Shown here piece after piece: positions 63,740-64,000 of a DNA stretch of 64,000 nt. The translations under genes and the position numbers were made by a program. The notes below the pieces were generated by a model that saw only the letters and a list, made by a program, of their open reading frames with translations, ran no database searches and was not told the origin of the DNA. Within the stretch, counting starts at the first letter, position 1, and every line of letters starts with the position of its first letter. The stretch lies in contig RPFO01002283.1 of assembly GCA_009746045.1 (NCBI GenBank), forward strand, positions 62,001 through 126,000, given 5' to 3'. This DNA is from Mesostigma viride (lineage: Eukaryota; Streptophyta; Mesostigmatophyceae; Mesostigmatales; Mesostigmataceae).

Positions 63740-64000
63740 TGTAACAAGCAAAAATGACTTTGTTGTTACATCCTTTGTTTTGTGAATGTTTGGCTTTTAT
63801 TTGAGGACTTTTGGATCAGTATTGAGAAAGTTATGAGGTTTCTAAGACGACGGTACTTGGAGCTGATACTTTGTCAACCAACTGATAGGAACCCTCATTG
63901 GTCGTGGCCTGATCCACGTAGGGTTGTAGTTTGTTGGCTGATACTACTGATAGGAGCCCTCATTGGTCGTGGCCTGATCCACGTGGGGTTGTAGTTTGTT
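63740..64000 (+). repeat. 3' LTR (partial, runs off the window)
   Basis: 261 bp, identical on reading to 56417-56677. The rest of the LTR and any target duplication lie outside. Confidence 0.9.

Larger units (their letters stand above)
56417..64000 (+). mobile_element. Young LTR retrotransposon, LARD-like with Ty3/Gypsy traces (continues past window)
   Basis: 5' LTR 56417-57197; the 3' LTR starts at 63740 and runs off the window. All 261 visible bases of the 3' LTR match the 5' LTR. PBS-like TGGTATCGGGGA follows the 5' LTR, similar to an initiator-Met tRNA site. TTTTGAGGGGGAGATA precedes the 3' LTR. The ~6.5-kb interior has only a short gag-like start and a Gypsy RT/RNase H scrap. It looks broken or non-autonomous throughout, yet the LTRs say it moved very recently. 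Confidence 0.85.

Overview
This is a nuclear window from a eukaryote, most likely a repeat-rich green-lineage (algal or other Viridiplantae) genome. The main reason is the single host gene I can build: a minus-strand, spliced RWP-RK transcription factor whose visible exons run from 45092 down to 31691. It has six exons joined by GT..AG introns with consistent phases, and its first exon(s) are not found. RWP-RK factors are typical of plants and green algae. The species cannot be named from this sequence. Almost everything else is transposable-element sequence, much of it nested.

Layout. 1-4450 and 12443-13440 hold non-LTR retrotransposons (LINEs) on the minus strand, mostly 5'-truncated and joined head to tail through TA-rich tails. 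They carry a reverse transcriptase (RT), a C-terminal CCHC plus PD..D restriction-like endonuclease and, in one piece, an APE-type endonuclease. That combination resembles the two-endonuclease Dualen/RandI LINEs of green algae. A Copia LTR element (4451-12442) sits inside one of these LINEs, flanked by a 5-bp target duplication. 15342-16730 is a decayed L1-type ORF1. 16850-30056 is a mosaic of non-autonomous elements: a TTAA-flanked family, a 653-bp near-perfect palindrome, a hAT-like element with an 8-bp target duplication, SINE-like units, and LINE 3' ends. 30057-30870 is the RT of an RTE/Jockey-type LINE (called D here). 31691-45092 is the RWP-RK gene, with hairpin MITEs in its introns. A GC-rich tandem duplication lies just upstream of its first visible exon. 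48563-56001 is another mosaic with up to four levels of nesting. 56417 to the window end is a young LTR element with Ty3/Gypsy traces but little recognisable coding content (LARD-like).

The most interesting signal is a short hairpin at the 3' ends of LINE family D and of SINE-like repeats. It has a CAAC-type loop and a one-base bulge, lies next to TTAAT or AATTT tails, and occurs about ten times. Its stem bases covary between copies, so it looks like a conserved RNA structure that several retroposons may share for reverse-transcriptase recognition. Other points worth a second look are the head-to-tail LINE array, the Copia element with a protease-like stretch after its integrase and an extra coiled-coil ORF, and the TTAA-flanked families.

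All family calls are read by eye from motifs. I ran no database search.
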